Shown in pieces: positions 1 through 9,130 of a stretch of 64,000 nt of DNA. Origin of the DNA: Kocuria varians (lineage in GTDB: Bacteria; Actinomycetota; Actinomycetes; Actinomycetales; Micrococcaceae). A program made the position numbers and the translations under genes. The stretch is taken from assembly GCF_006539885.1 (NCBI RefSeq), contig NZ_BJNW01000006.1, positions 78,945 through 142,944 of the forward strand, written 5' to 3'. The notes beneath the pieces are model-generated. The model was not told the origin of the DNA and ran no database searches. It was given only the letters and a program-made list of their open reading frames with translations. The stretch's first letter is position 1. Every line of letters starts with the position of its first letter.

Positions 1-219
1 AGCGTCGAGGACATCGACCGCACCTGGCGGACCGCCACCGGCTCCCCGCTGGGCCCCTTCCAGATTCTGGACGTCGTGGGCATGGAGACGCTCTACCAGA
101 TCAACCTCAACACCGGGACGGACGAGTCCCGCCGCGTGGCCGAGCGCATCAAGACCGAGTACATCGACAAGGGCTACAAGGGCCGCGACACCGGCCGGGG
201 GTTCTACACGTACGAGTGA
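1..219 (+). CDS. 3-hydroxyacyl-CoA dehydrogenase family protein, C-terminal part
   Basis: The window opens inside this gene; 72 codons remain before TGA at 217-219. The visible peptide reads through a GPFQILDVVGMETLYQI segment and ends in GRGFYTYE, which is the C-terminal helical (dimerisation) domain of the 3HCDH family. By family knowledge these enzymes oxidise 3-hydroxyacyl-CoA, for example 3-hydroxybutyryl-CoA, with NAD(P). The NAD-binding Rossmann half and the start codon lie upstream of the window, so substrate preference cannot be judged. No terminator hairpin is obvious in the about 100 bases before the next gene. Confidence 0.75.
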   Translation, partial: SVEDIDRTWRTATGSPLGPFQILDVVGMETLYQINLNTGTDESRRVAERIKTEYIDKGYKGRDTGRGFYTYE

Positions 220-322
220 GGGCCCGCGCGGTACGCACGCCACCTCTGCCGCCTGCACCACCGAGGTCCCCGCGGCACCCCGGCAAGTGGTGCCCACCCC
301 GTTTGTCCGTCAAGATGAACCC

Positions 323-1561
323 ATGCCCAACCACGTACGGACCCGCAAGCCCCGCCTGGACTCCCTCCGGCAGGATCTGCTGCAGCGGGGTCTGCCCCTC
401 GTCCTGGGGCCGAAGGACCGGTCCGGGGGCCTTCTCCCCCGCAGCGCGCCGGCCCTGTTCGCGGCGTTCATCGTGCTGGCGGGGTTCATCCAGTTCGGGC
501 GATCCACCGACGACATCATGGACAGCGAGCTGACCTCTCTGACGGAGGAGGAGCTGGTGACGGCGGGTTCCGGCCTGCTGATCATGGCGAGCTTCCCGCT
601 GGGGTGGTGGCTGCTGCGGGTGCTCCTGCGCCACGTGAACCGGAAGGTGGCGGCGGACATCGGGATCGCCGTGGTCGTGGCCCTGCTGGTTCTGCCGCTG
701 TTCTCCTCGCCCGAGCTGGGGTCGGTCTGTCGGACGTGGTCGTCGTCCTGGTCGTGGTCCTGCTCGCCACCTACTGGGGGGTGGGTGCGGTGACGGCGTG
801 GGCGTCCCGGCGTGCGGCGCGGGAGATGAACCACCTGGGGTCCATGGTCGGCCGGGTGCTGCCCATCCTGATGCTCGCGCTGCTGTTCTCGTTCTTCAAC
901 GCGGAGATCTGGCAGGTCGTGGCGCAGCTGTCCATGGCGCGCACGTGGGTGATCGTGGGGGTCATGGGCCTGCTGGGCATCGCCCTGGCCACCCTCAACG
1001 CGCGCGACGAGATCTCCCAGATCGTGCGCAGCTAGGACGACCGCACGAGCCGAGACCTGCGCCGCCTCGAACGCGCCAACATCACCACCATGTGCGTGAT
1101 GATCAGCCTGATCCAGGTCACGCTGTTGGGCGTCGTCGTCTTCGTGTTCTACGTGATCTTCGGCGTTCTCTCCGTCTCCAAGGTCACGGCCACGCAGTGG
1201 ATCGGCAGCCCCCCCGGCCGAGTTCGGCGGCGTGCTCTCCGGCCTGCCCGTCTCGCAGCCGCTGGTGCAGGTGTGCATGGTGCTCGCGGCGTTCAGCGCC
1301 CTGAACTTCATCGTGAGCATCGGCACGGACCCCACCTATCGGACCACGTTCCTGGAGCCCGCGCTCGACGAGGTGCGCCAGGGCCTGCAGCCCCGCGACG
1401 AGTACGTCGCGCTGCGCAAGGGCACCGAGGACGACGACGCCGCCACCGCGACTTCCGGCCCCGCCCTCACCTCCGTGGGCGGAGACACCACTACCGAGGA
1501 CGCCGCAACGGCCAGCCCCGCGGCGGAGACCGCGCAGTCACGGTCCGACCTGCACGACTGA
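323..1561 (+). pseudogene. multi-pass membrane protein, broken by two frameshifts and a stop
   Basis: An about 410-codon membrane protein can be rebuilt only by changing frame. From ATG 323 the first frame runs to about 715-725 and contains hydrophobic segments ending LLVLPLFSSPELG. The reading then continues one frame over (GLSDVVVVLVVVLLATYWG) to an in-frame TAG at 1033-1035. The same frame resumes after that stop (DDRTSRDLRRLERANITT, then MISLIQVTLLGVVVFVFYVIF). A run of seven C at about 1209-1215 shifts it again into AEFGGVLSGLPVSQPL, ending at TGA 1559-1561. About six transmembrane segments and an acidic, Ala/Thr-rich tail are visible. I do not recognise the family. Three independent lesions favour a decayed gene; a sequencing slip at the C-run could explain only one of them. 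Confidence 0.7.
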
Positions 1562-1702
1562 CGGGGCGGGCTGGAGGCGGCGCGGTTGACGAGCCCCGCG
1601 GCGTCCCGCCGCGCGAGGCAGCTGACGGTCATCCCCACCCCCGTACCCGTCTGACGATCGGCAGCCAACTCGGCCGCCCGGCGTCGTCGTCGGGGCGGGG
1701 GC

Positions 1703-1708
1703 TACCCT
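1703..1708 (+). promoter_or_regulatory. -10 hexamer TACCCT, leaderless promoter of the DtxR-family gene
   Basis: TACCCT is followed by exactly six bases and then the GTG start at 1715. No Shine-Dalgarno sequence precedes that start. This is the spacing expected if transcription begins at the start codon itself. Confidence 0.55.
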
Positions 1709-1714
1709 GAACCC

Positions 1715-2422
1715 GTGTATCCCGCCGAGCTCAGCGCAGCCTCCCAGGACTACCTCAAGACCATCTGGCGCCTGGGGGAGTGGGAGCCGGAGCGCGTGAC
1801 CACCACGGTGCTGGCCGCGCGCATGGGGCTGGCGGCGTCCACGGTGTCGGAGGCGCTGAAGAAGCTCACGGCGCAGGGACTGGTGACCCGCCCGTCGTAC
1901 GGGGCCGTGCAGCTCACCGAGCAGGGTCGCCAGGTGGCGGTGCATATGGTGCGGCGCCACCGCATCCTGGAGATGTTCCTGGCCACCGAACTGGGTTACC
2001 CGTGGGACGAGGTCCACGACGAGGCCGAGGTGCTGGAGCACGCCGTCACGGACCGGTTCATCGACAGCCTGGACGAGAAGCTCGGCCACCCGCGCGCGGA
2101 TCCGCACGGGGACGCGATCCCGTCGAAGGATGGCGCGGTCGACGCCCCGAGCGCCATCCCGCTGGCGGACGTGCTCGGCCCCGCGCTCGTGCGGGTGACC
2201 CGTGTCTCGGACGAGGACCCGGAGAGGCTGCGGGCCCTCGGGGAGCTGGGCGTGCGCCCCGGAGTCACGCTGTCCGTGCGGGCCCACCCCACGGAGGCCG
2301 GGGCCCTGCGCGTGAGCTTCCCGGAGTCAGCGGACGCGGAGCGCGACGGCGAGCCCGAGATCACCCTGGGGATCCTCCACGCAGAGGCGGTGCGGGTCCG
2401 CCCCGCTCAGCAGACCTCCTGA
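1715..2422 (+). CDS. DtxR/MntR-family metal-dependent transcriptional repressor
   Basis: This 235-residue protein has the layout of DtxR-type regulators. A winged HTH occupies residues about 5-65 (SQDYLKTIWRLGEWE, then LAARMGLAASTVSEALKKLTAQGLV). A metal-binding/dimerisation domain follows (VRRHRILEMFLATELGYPWDEVHDEAEVLEHAV, about 75-130, with the usual H, E and D positions). A C-terminal SH3/FeoA-like domain follows from about 150. Family members bind Fe(II) or Mn(II) and repress uptake or oxidative-stress genes; which metal is used here cannot be told from sequence alone. The GTG start is chosen because a -10 hexamer sits 6 nt upstream. No metal-transport gene is adjacent, so it probably acts in trans. 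Confidence 0.88.
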   Translation: MYPAELSAASQDYLKTIWRLGEWEPERVTTTVLAARMGLAASTVSEALKKLTAQGLVTRPSYGAVQLTEQGRQVAVHMVRRHRILEMFLATELGYPWDEVHDEAEVLEHAVTDRFIDSLDEKLGHPRADPHGDAIPSKDGAVDAPSAIPLADVLGPALVRVTRVSDEDPERLRALGELGVRPGVTLSVRAHPTEAGALRVSFPESADAERDGEPEITLGILHAEAVRVRPAQQTS

Positions 2423-2538
2423 CGCCAGCGGTTGATCTAGGTTCGGCCGCGCGTGTGACTCGGCAGCCGGACCGCTGCGCGGACAGGTGATCGCCCCGCG
2501 ACCCGGCACCGCGCCTACGCCGCCACCCTCACCCGTTT

Positions 2539-2571
2539 CGCCCCCACACCGCCCCCACACCGCCCCCACCT
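2539..2571 (+). repeat. three tandem 11-bp repeats, unit CGCCCCCACAC
   Basis: Units start at 2539, 2550 and 2561; the first two are identical and the third differs only at its end. The period is about one helical turn. They lie in the 321-base spacer (2423-2743), 66 bp upstream of the -10 candidate for the next gene, and could be stacked operator sites or simple sequence expansion. Confidence 0.8.
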
Positions 2572-2636
2572 CGCGCCTCGCGAAGGGCAGGAAGAACCAC
2601 GCCGCCCCCGCCTCACGACCTTTCCGCGGAATGTCC

Positions 2637-2658
2637 TACCCTTGAACAACGGGTGAAC
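2637..2658 (+). promoter_or_regulatory. -10 hexamer TACCCT overlapping two GTTCACC-like repeats (candidate PHO box)
   Basis: TACCCT at 2637-2642 is a plausible -10. CTTGAAC (2641-2647) and GGTGAAC (2652-2658) are direct repeats spaced by 11 nt. Read on the minus strand they are GTTCACC and GTTCAAG, the first matching the seven-base core of actinobacterial PhoP direct-repeat units. The position over the -10 and start site would suit repression more than activation. This is a pattern match only. Confidence 0.4.
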
Positions 2659-2743
2659 GGACCGTCGCTCCCGCGTCCTGAGACGTCGACGGAGTCCGCG
2701 GTGCTGGCCAGCACCCTTCTGATGTGGAACACGAGGTACTGAC

Positions 2744-4282
2744 ATGTCCGGGCAGACTGTGCACACGATCCGGCGGGCCCTTGCGCTGCTCGCGAGGAGT
2801 GCGAGCTACCTGCTGATCTGGGCCGGGCTGGTCCTGCTCGCGGCCGCCGGCGTGATCCGCCACTACTGGGGTCCCATCTCCGTGGGGCAGATGCGGATGA
2901 ACCTGATGTCCGTGCAGACGGACGGCGGGGGCGGGTCCATCGTGTGGGTCGCGGTCGTGGTGATCGGGGTGCTGCCGGTGGTCCTCACCCTGGCGCTGGC
3001 CGTGGGCCTGCACCTGTGGCGACGTCGCTCCCCGGCCCCGCGGCTGTCCCGCCGGGCCCGCGTGACGGCCCGTTCGGCGTCGGCGCTCGCGGTGGCCGCG
3101 GTGGTGCTGGGCGGCTCGGCGACCTTCGCGTCCGCGGTGGGGCTGAAGCAGTACGTGAAGGCGGCGAAGTCCTCCTCGGACATCGGCGAGTACTACGCGG
3201 ACCCGGCGGTCACGGACGCCTCCGGGCGGCGCAACGTGGTCGTCATCTACCTGGAGTCCGGCGAGCAGACGCTCGCGGACGACCAGCTCTTCGAGAAGAA
3301 CGCATTCGCGCCCCTGGAGGACGTCACCACGTCCGAGCAGGGGTGGAGCAGCGTCTCCGACTTCCAGCAGTACCAGGGCGGTGGCTGGACCATGGCCGGT
3401 CTCGCCTCCACGCAGTGCGGCATCCCGCTCAAGGGCGCCGGGGCGGGCGTCGGCGAGAACGACATCGGCGGCGGCATGGGCGAGTACCTGGGCGGCGTCA
3501 CGTGCCTGGGCGACGTCCTGCAGGACCACGGGTACAAGAACGTGTTCCTGGGTGGCGCCAACTCCTCCTTCGCGGCCAAGGACGTTTTCCTGCGCACGCA
3601 CGGCTACACCGAGGACAAGGGTCTGCAGGACTGGCGCGCGGCGGGGGAGCCTGCGGAGAACTTCCGCGGGGACTGGGGCCTGAGCGACGAGCGCCTCATG
3701 GCCCACGCCAAGGACGAGGTGGATCGTCTGCAAGCGGAGGCCCAGCGCACCGGCCAGCCGTTCAACCTCTCCATGCTCACACTGGACACCCACGAGCCCG
3801 TGCACGTGTACGACTCGTGCTCTGTGGACACCCAGAACCAGGTGACCTCCGTGTTCGCGTGCTCCATGGCCCAGGTGGCGGGCTTCGTGCAGCACATGAA
3901 GGACCGGGGGTACCTGCAGGACACCTCCGTGGTCATCATGGGCGACCACCTCAAGCACATGAGCGCGGGGGACGCCTTCCACGAGCAGCTGGACGACAAC
4001 CCGGACCGCTCGATCTTCAACCGGATCTGGATCCCCGGCGAGACCTCGGGCACCACGCTGCGGGCCGGTTCCAACCAGCTCGACATGTACCCCACGCTCC
4101 TCGAGGCCGCGGGACTGCCCCCGCACGACGGCCGCGCCGGGCTGGGGGTCTCGGTGCGCCGCGAGGACATTCCCGAGGGCGCGGCCCAGAGCCTCGATCC
4201 GGCCGACTACAGCGAGCTGCTGGCCTCCCTGTCACCGCGCTTCTACGCCCGCGCGTGGAACCAGCCCGAGCCCACGGGCTGA
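2744..4282 (+). CDS. LTA-synthase-like phosphoglycerol transferase (alkaline phosphatase/sulfatase fold)
   Basis: The 512-residue protein has about three N-terminal membrane segments (about 15-40, 65-90, 110-132) and a large extracytoplasmic catalytic domain. That domain carries sulfatase-superfamily signatures: VVVIYLESGEQ near 165-175 (metal-binding Glu), GGWTMAGLASTQCG near 213-226 (probable nucleophile Thr), TLDTHEPVH, and VVIMGDHLKH near 405 (metal ligands). Relatives (LtaS, OpgB) move glycerophosphate from phosphatidylglycerol onto lipoteichoic acid or oligosaccharides at the outer membrane face. The acceptor here is unknown; in this lineage a membrane glycolipid or wall polymer is plausible. 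ATG at 2744 is chosen as the first start preceding the first membrane segment. It is transcribed alone; the upstream region holds 11-bp repeats and PHO-like repeats. Confidence 0.82.
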   Translation: MSGQTVHTIRRALALLARSASYLLIWAGLVLLAAAGVIRHYWGPISVGQMRMNLMSVQTDGGGGSIVWVAVVVIGVLPVVLTLALAVGLHLWRRRSPAPRLSRRARVTARSASALAVAAVVLGGSATFASAVGLKQYVKAAKSSSDIGEYYADPAVTDASGRRNVVVIYLESGEQTLADDQLFEKNAFAPLEDVTTSEQGWSSVSDFQQYQGGGWTMAGLASTQCGIPLKGAGAGVGENDIGGGMGEYLGGVTCLGDVLQDHGYKNVFLGGANSSFAAKDVFLRTHGYTEDKGLQDWRAAGEPAENFRGDWGLSDERLMAHAKDEVDRLQAEAQRTGQPFNLSMLTLDTHEPVHVYDSCSVDTQNQVTSVFACSMAQVAGFVQHMKDRGYLQDTSVVIMGDHLKHMSAGDAFHEQLDDNPDRSIFNRIWIPGETSGTTLRAGSNQLDMYPTLLEAAGLPPHDGRAGLGVSVRREDIPEGAAQSLDPADYSELLASLSPRFYARAWNQPEPTG

Positions 4283-4316
4283 GGATCGGAGCACGACGAC
4301 GCCGGGTGGTCGCCGC

Positions 4317-4718
4317 TCAGAAGTCCCGTGCGGCCTCGGGGGAGCTGCCCGGGGCGAGCCGCTGCAGGTGCACGTGGCGCGTGATGCGGATGGACGGGCG
4401 GATCAGCATGAGCACGCTGCCCACCACGAACAGCCACGTGCCCGCGTACACCGTGGAGTCGTCGCCGAAGAACAGGAACGATCCCGCCAGGAAGATCAGG
4501 CCGATCAGGATGTCGTTGGCGATCGACAGCGTCTCGTAGCGGCCGCGGATGACCACCTCGTGGTGCCCGGCGTGGACCTCCACGGGCCGCTCGGCGCGGG
4601 ACCGGGCCACCGACGGGGCCGGGGACGACGGCTCGGAGTCGACGGCGGCAGGTCCGGAGGTGCGTTGCGCAGGCTCGACGGTTCGGGGGCTGGACGTGTC
4701 GTGGGACGAGGGGGTCAC
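4317..4718 (-). CDS. YrhK-domain small membrane protein
   Basis: The protein is 133 residues from GTG at 4718, chosen because a strong AAAGGA site lies five bases upstream; longer in-frame starts have none. The first about 55 residues are Ser/Pro/Ala-rich and probably disordered. The rest, GRYETLSIANDILIGLIFLAGSF onward, has two membrane segments separated by a short DDSTVYAG turn and ends with RPSIRITRHVHL, matching the YrhK-like domain. The biochemical function of this family is not established. It converges with the sulfatase-fold gene across 34 bases and is the second of two minus-strand small genes. Confidence 0.7.
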   Translation of the reverse strand: MTPSSHDTSSPRTVEPAQRTSGPAAVDSEPSSPAPSVARSRAERPVEVHAGHHEVVIRGRYETLSIANDILIGLIFLAGSFLFFGDDSTVYAGTWLFVVGSVLMLIRPSIRITRHVHLQRLAPGSSPEAARDF

Positions 4719-4758
4719 GCGGGTCCTTTCGTGGTGGTGGCGGTCCGGTGCGACCGCC

Positions 4759-4811
4759 GTGAACAGCCGGTGGGGTGCGCACGCGGCACACCCCACCGGC
4801 CGTTCACGCTA
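4759..4811 (-). promoter_or_regulatory. 19-bp inverted repeat at the promoter of the YrhK-domain gene
   Basis: Arms at 4759-4777 (GTGAACAGCCGGTGGGGTG) and 4789-4807 are complementary at 18 of 19 positions around an 11-base loop. On the minus strand a TAGCGT hexamer (4806-4811) abuts the first arm, so the repeat would begin at about -10 and run into the leader. It could be an operator, a 5'-UTR hairpin, or the terminator of the gene ending at 4924. No T-tract follows it on either strand. Confidence 0.6.
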
Positions 4812-4923
4812 CAGAAGACCCCGGGGTCTCAGCACACCGGCACCCGGAGCCGTGAGCAGGGCTTCCCCGCCACCTCGGCGGCCACAGGGGGCGGCGCACC
4901 GGCCCCTGTGGCCGTGGGCAGGA

Positions 4924-5334
4924 TCACCGCTCGGGGAACTCCGCGAGGAAGTCCGCATGGAGCGCGGCGGGCGGCTCGCCCGTGACGTCCGCAGGGTACA
5001 GCAGCGGATGGGCGCCGTCCCCGCTCTCCACGAGTGCGAGGGAGACCCCAGGGTCGTAGGCCACGGCCGCACCGGCGCTGCTCAGGGTGTGGAACAGGTC
5101 CAACCTCTCGGGATCGTGGGACCACCACGTGCGCGAGGTGCCGTCCGGGAAGGTGACCACCGCGGTGTTCCCGCGAGGTGCGGCGAGCCGGACCCGGACC
5201 CAGCGGCCCCGGTGCTCGGAGGCGAGCCGGGCCTGGATGTAGTGCACGTTGTGCCCGGGGTGGTAGCTCCTGCACGCGGGGTTGTCGCCACCGTGGGTGC
5301 AGGGGTGGGTGGGTGTCAAAGCTGACGAGCTCAT
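4924..5334 (-). CDS. small orphan protein with an N-terminal Cys/His cluster
   Basis: The predicted protein is 136 residues from ATG 5334, chosen for the GAAAGGGC site six bases before it. The N-terminus holds HPCTHGGDNPACRSYHPGHNV, with two Cys and four His within about 20 residues. That could form a metal site or may simply be composition. The remainder (RWVRVRLAAPRGNTAVVTFPDGTSRTWWSHDPERLDLF) looks like a compact beta-rich fold. No signal peptide or membrane segment is visible. I do not recognise a characterised family. It lies 205 bases upstream of the YrhK-domain gene on the same strand, with an inverted repeat in between, so it is probably a separate unit. Confidence 0.6.
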   Translation of the reverse strand: MSSSALTPTHPCTHGGDNPACRSYHPGHNVHYIQARLASEHRGRWVRVRLAAPRGNTAVVTFPDGTSRTWWSHDPERLDLFHTLSSAGAAVAYDPGVSLALVESGDGAHPLLYPADVTGEPPAALHADFLAEFPER

Positions 5335-5705
5335 GACGGTGCCCTTTCGCAGTCTTCCGCGCGGCGGTCGCCACGCGGCAGATCTTCCTCCGGGGGCACC
5401 GGGTGCGAACAACCGGTTGCCAGCCGACCGGCCGGAGGGCTCAGTGGTCGGACTTCTTGATCCGGTAACAGGACACCACGGGGCTCAGACACGCACAAAC
5501 GGCAGCGCGGGGAGGTGGCCGTCAGGCAGGGCGAGCGGCAGGTGCCGCACGGGCAACGGGCAACGGGCAGGCGGGCGCCGCGGCGTCGTCGTCGGGCGAC
5601 GGCGTAGCGCAAAGGGGCCGCCGCGCGGCGCGGGAACGCTCCCGCACCGCGCGACGACCCCTGGGTCACCGCGAGCCACACCAGCAAGGGCGTGGCCCGG
5701 ACGGC
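5335..5705. other. spacer upstream of the Cys/His orphan and downstream of pgm
   Basis: These 371 bases contain no convincing gene. They hold the likely pgm terminator (5623-5652) and one copy of the recurring GCGTCGTCGTC motif (5583-5593). The rest is GC-rich without structure I can name. Confidence 0.6.
5623..5652 (-). terminator. 13-bp hairpin downstream of pgm
   Basis: Arms GCGCGGCGCGGGA (5623-5635) and 5640-5652 pair at 12 of 13 positions around a four-base loop, about 54 bases past the pgm stop. There is no U-tract, which is common for terminators at this GC content. Confidence 0.6.
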
Positions 5706-7340
<1,635 letters not shown>

Positions 7341-7346
7341 GTCACC

Positions 7347-7352
7347 AACCTA
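7347..7352 (-). promoter_or_regulatory. -10 hexamer TAGGTT of pgm (leaderless)
   Basis: On the minus strand TAGGTT is followed by six bases (GGTGAC) and then the pgm ATG. No purine-rich ribosome site separates them. Confidence 0.55.
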
Positions 7353-7536
7353 GTCCCGAATCCGCGTCCCGTCAGGCGGCACATCCAGTTCCGTGCGTGC
7401 CGGATCCTGCCAGGGATGGCGACGCCGCGCGGGTGGGATGCCTTCGTCACGGTCACGGGGACTCGACGGCGGCACGTGGCCGTCCCGCGGAATCGGGCAC
7501 TGCGGTCCGGGGGAGGGGGCGCGGCGAGACGGCGGG

Positions 7537-9093
7537 TCAGGCGACGAGGTGCGCGCGCGGCGTCGTCGCCGGGTCCAGCTGGGCGACGAGCGCGAGCAGC
7601 CGGGCCTCCGAGGACGGTCCGCCGATCAGCTGGACGCCCATGGGCACGGGGCCCGGGTAGTCGCCCGTGGCGGGAACGGCCCACGTGGTGGGGTACGTGA
7701 TGGCAGGCAGTCCCACCACGTTCACCACGGACGTCCACGGCGTGTACTGGCACTGACGCTCGTAGTCCTGGTCCGCCCCAGCGGGGTCCGCGATGTCGTA
7801 CCCCTCGTGGAACCACCCCACGGGCCGGGGCGGCATGGCCAGCGCGGGCGTCAGGACCATGTCCAGGTCCGCGAACCGCCGGATCACGTCCGCCTCGATG
7901 CCGCGCAGCACGGCCACGGCGTCCGCGAGCTCCACGGCCCCTCGCTGCAGGGAGCGGGCGCGGAACGTGCGCGCGAGTCCGGTGAGCAGGTGCTCCCGGC
8001 CGTCCAGGGGCAGCTGGCCCGTGGCGGTGGTCCACAGGGCGGAAAAAGCCTCGGGGTAGGCGGGATCGAATCCGAGGTCCACGGCCTCCACCGTGTGCCC
8101 GAGATCCTCGAGCTGCCGCACGCCCCGCTCCAGGGCGGTGCGCGCCTCGGGGGAGACCTGCACGTCGTAGGTGCCGTCGAACGGGGACTGCGTGGTCACG
8201 CCGATCCGCAGGGGCCGCTCGCCCCAGAGCGTGTCTCCGCGGTGGGCGGCGCGGACGACGTCGCGGAAGGAGTTCTCAGGTGCTGCCGCCACGGGCCGCG
8301 GGATCCGGTCGTGGCCGGGGGTGCGGCACAGCACGTCCATGAGCAGGGCGGCGTCCTCAGCGGTGCGGGCAATCGGCCCGTTCACGCCCAGCTGCCCCAC
8401 GTTGGAGAGCGCGTCGCTGCTGGGGACCCGACCGCGGTTGGGCTTCAGCCCGATGAGACCGCACGCCGCGGCGGGGATGCGCACGGAGCCACCGCCGTCC
8501 GAGCCGATCGCGCCCGGCAGGATCCCCGCCGCGACCGCCGCGGCCTGACCCCCGGACGATCCACCGGGGGAGCAGTCCAGGGCGAACGGGTTGCGTGCCG
8601 CCGGGTACATGCGGTTCTCGGAATAGCTGTTGAGCAGGAACTCTGGCACCTGCGTCTTGCCCAGGATCACGGCCCCGGCGGCCTCGAGCGTCCCGGAGAG
8701 CTCGTCGGAACGCTGAGCGCGGGCCAGATCACCGTGCTCGTCCCGCGATGCGAGGCTGCCCCAGGAGGTGGGCATCCCGGCGACGTCGTGCCCGTCCTTG
8801 AGCGCGGTGGGAACCCCCAGCAGCGCGGGCAGGGTGGTCAACCCACCGGGGGCGTCCGAGGCACGGCCGGTCCCGCCTCGGACTGCGTCGGCCGGGCGCT
8901 GGCCCGCGGACAGCCTCTCGTCCGCGGCGCGGGCGCTGGCCAGTGCCGCATCCCGCGCCACGTGGACGAACGCCCCCAGATGCCCGTTCAGCGCGTCGAT
9001 GCGGTCCAGGGCGTCCGAGGTGAGCGCCTCGCTGGTCGTCTCACCGCGGCGCAGCGCCGCCACGGTCTCGGTCAGGGTGGGGAAGTGCTCCAT
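7537..9093 (-). CDS. amidase signature family hydrolase
   Basis: This 518-residue enzyme has the Ser-cisSer-Lys triad of the amidase signature family. The Lys is in [11 protein letters not shown] (about 100), the cis-Ser in the Gly/Ser-rich loop [17 protein letters not shown] (about 175-190), and the nucleophile Ser in [17 protein letters not shown] (about 195-205). Family members hydrolyse amides of many kinds. Its fit with the neighbours suggests an amide or amino-acid derivative as substrate, but the sequence does not fix this. ATG 9093 lies 37 bases after the stop of the permease gene on the same strand, so the two are probably co-transcribed: uptake, then hydrolysis. Confidence 0.9.
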   Translation of the reverse strand: MEHFPTLTETVAALRRGETTSEALTSDALDRIDALNGHLGAFVHVARDAALASARAADERLSAGQRPADAVRGGTGRASDAPGGLTTLPALLGVPTALKDGHDVAGMPTSWGSLASRDEHGDLARAQRSDELSGTLEAAGAVILGKTQVPEFLLNSYSENRMYPAARNPFALDCSPGGSSGGQAAAVAAGILPGAIGSDGGGSVRIPAAACGLIGLKPNRGRVPSSDALSNVGQLGVNGPIARTAEDAALLMDVLCRTPGHDRIPRPVAAAPENSFRDVVRAAHRGDTLWGERPLRIGVTTQSPFDGTYDVQVSPEARTALERGVRQLEDLGHTVEAVDLGFDPAYPEAFSALWTTATGQLPLDGREHLLTGLARTFRARSLQRGAVELADAVAVLRGIEADVIRRFADLDMVLTPALAMPPRPVGWFHEGYDIADPAGADQDYERQCQYTPWTSVVNVVGLPAITYPTTWAVPATGDYPGPVPMGVQLIGGPSSEARLLALVAQLDPATTPRAHLVA

Positions 9094-9130
9094 GGGATCC
9101 TCTCGTGCACGGCCGGTGGACGGTGGTGGG

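Noticed and set aside
1033..1035. In-frame TAG as a recoded (Pyl or suppressed) codon
   Set aside because: Two frameshifts flank it, so ordinary gene decay explains it more simply.
1209..1215. Seven-C run as a programmed frameshift site
   Set aside because: No stimulatory structure is apparent, and the gene has other disabling lesions.
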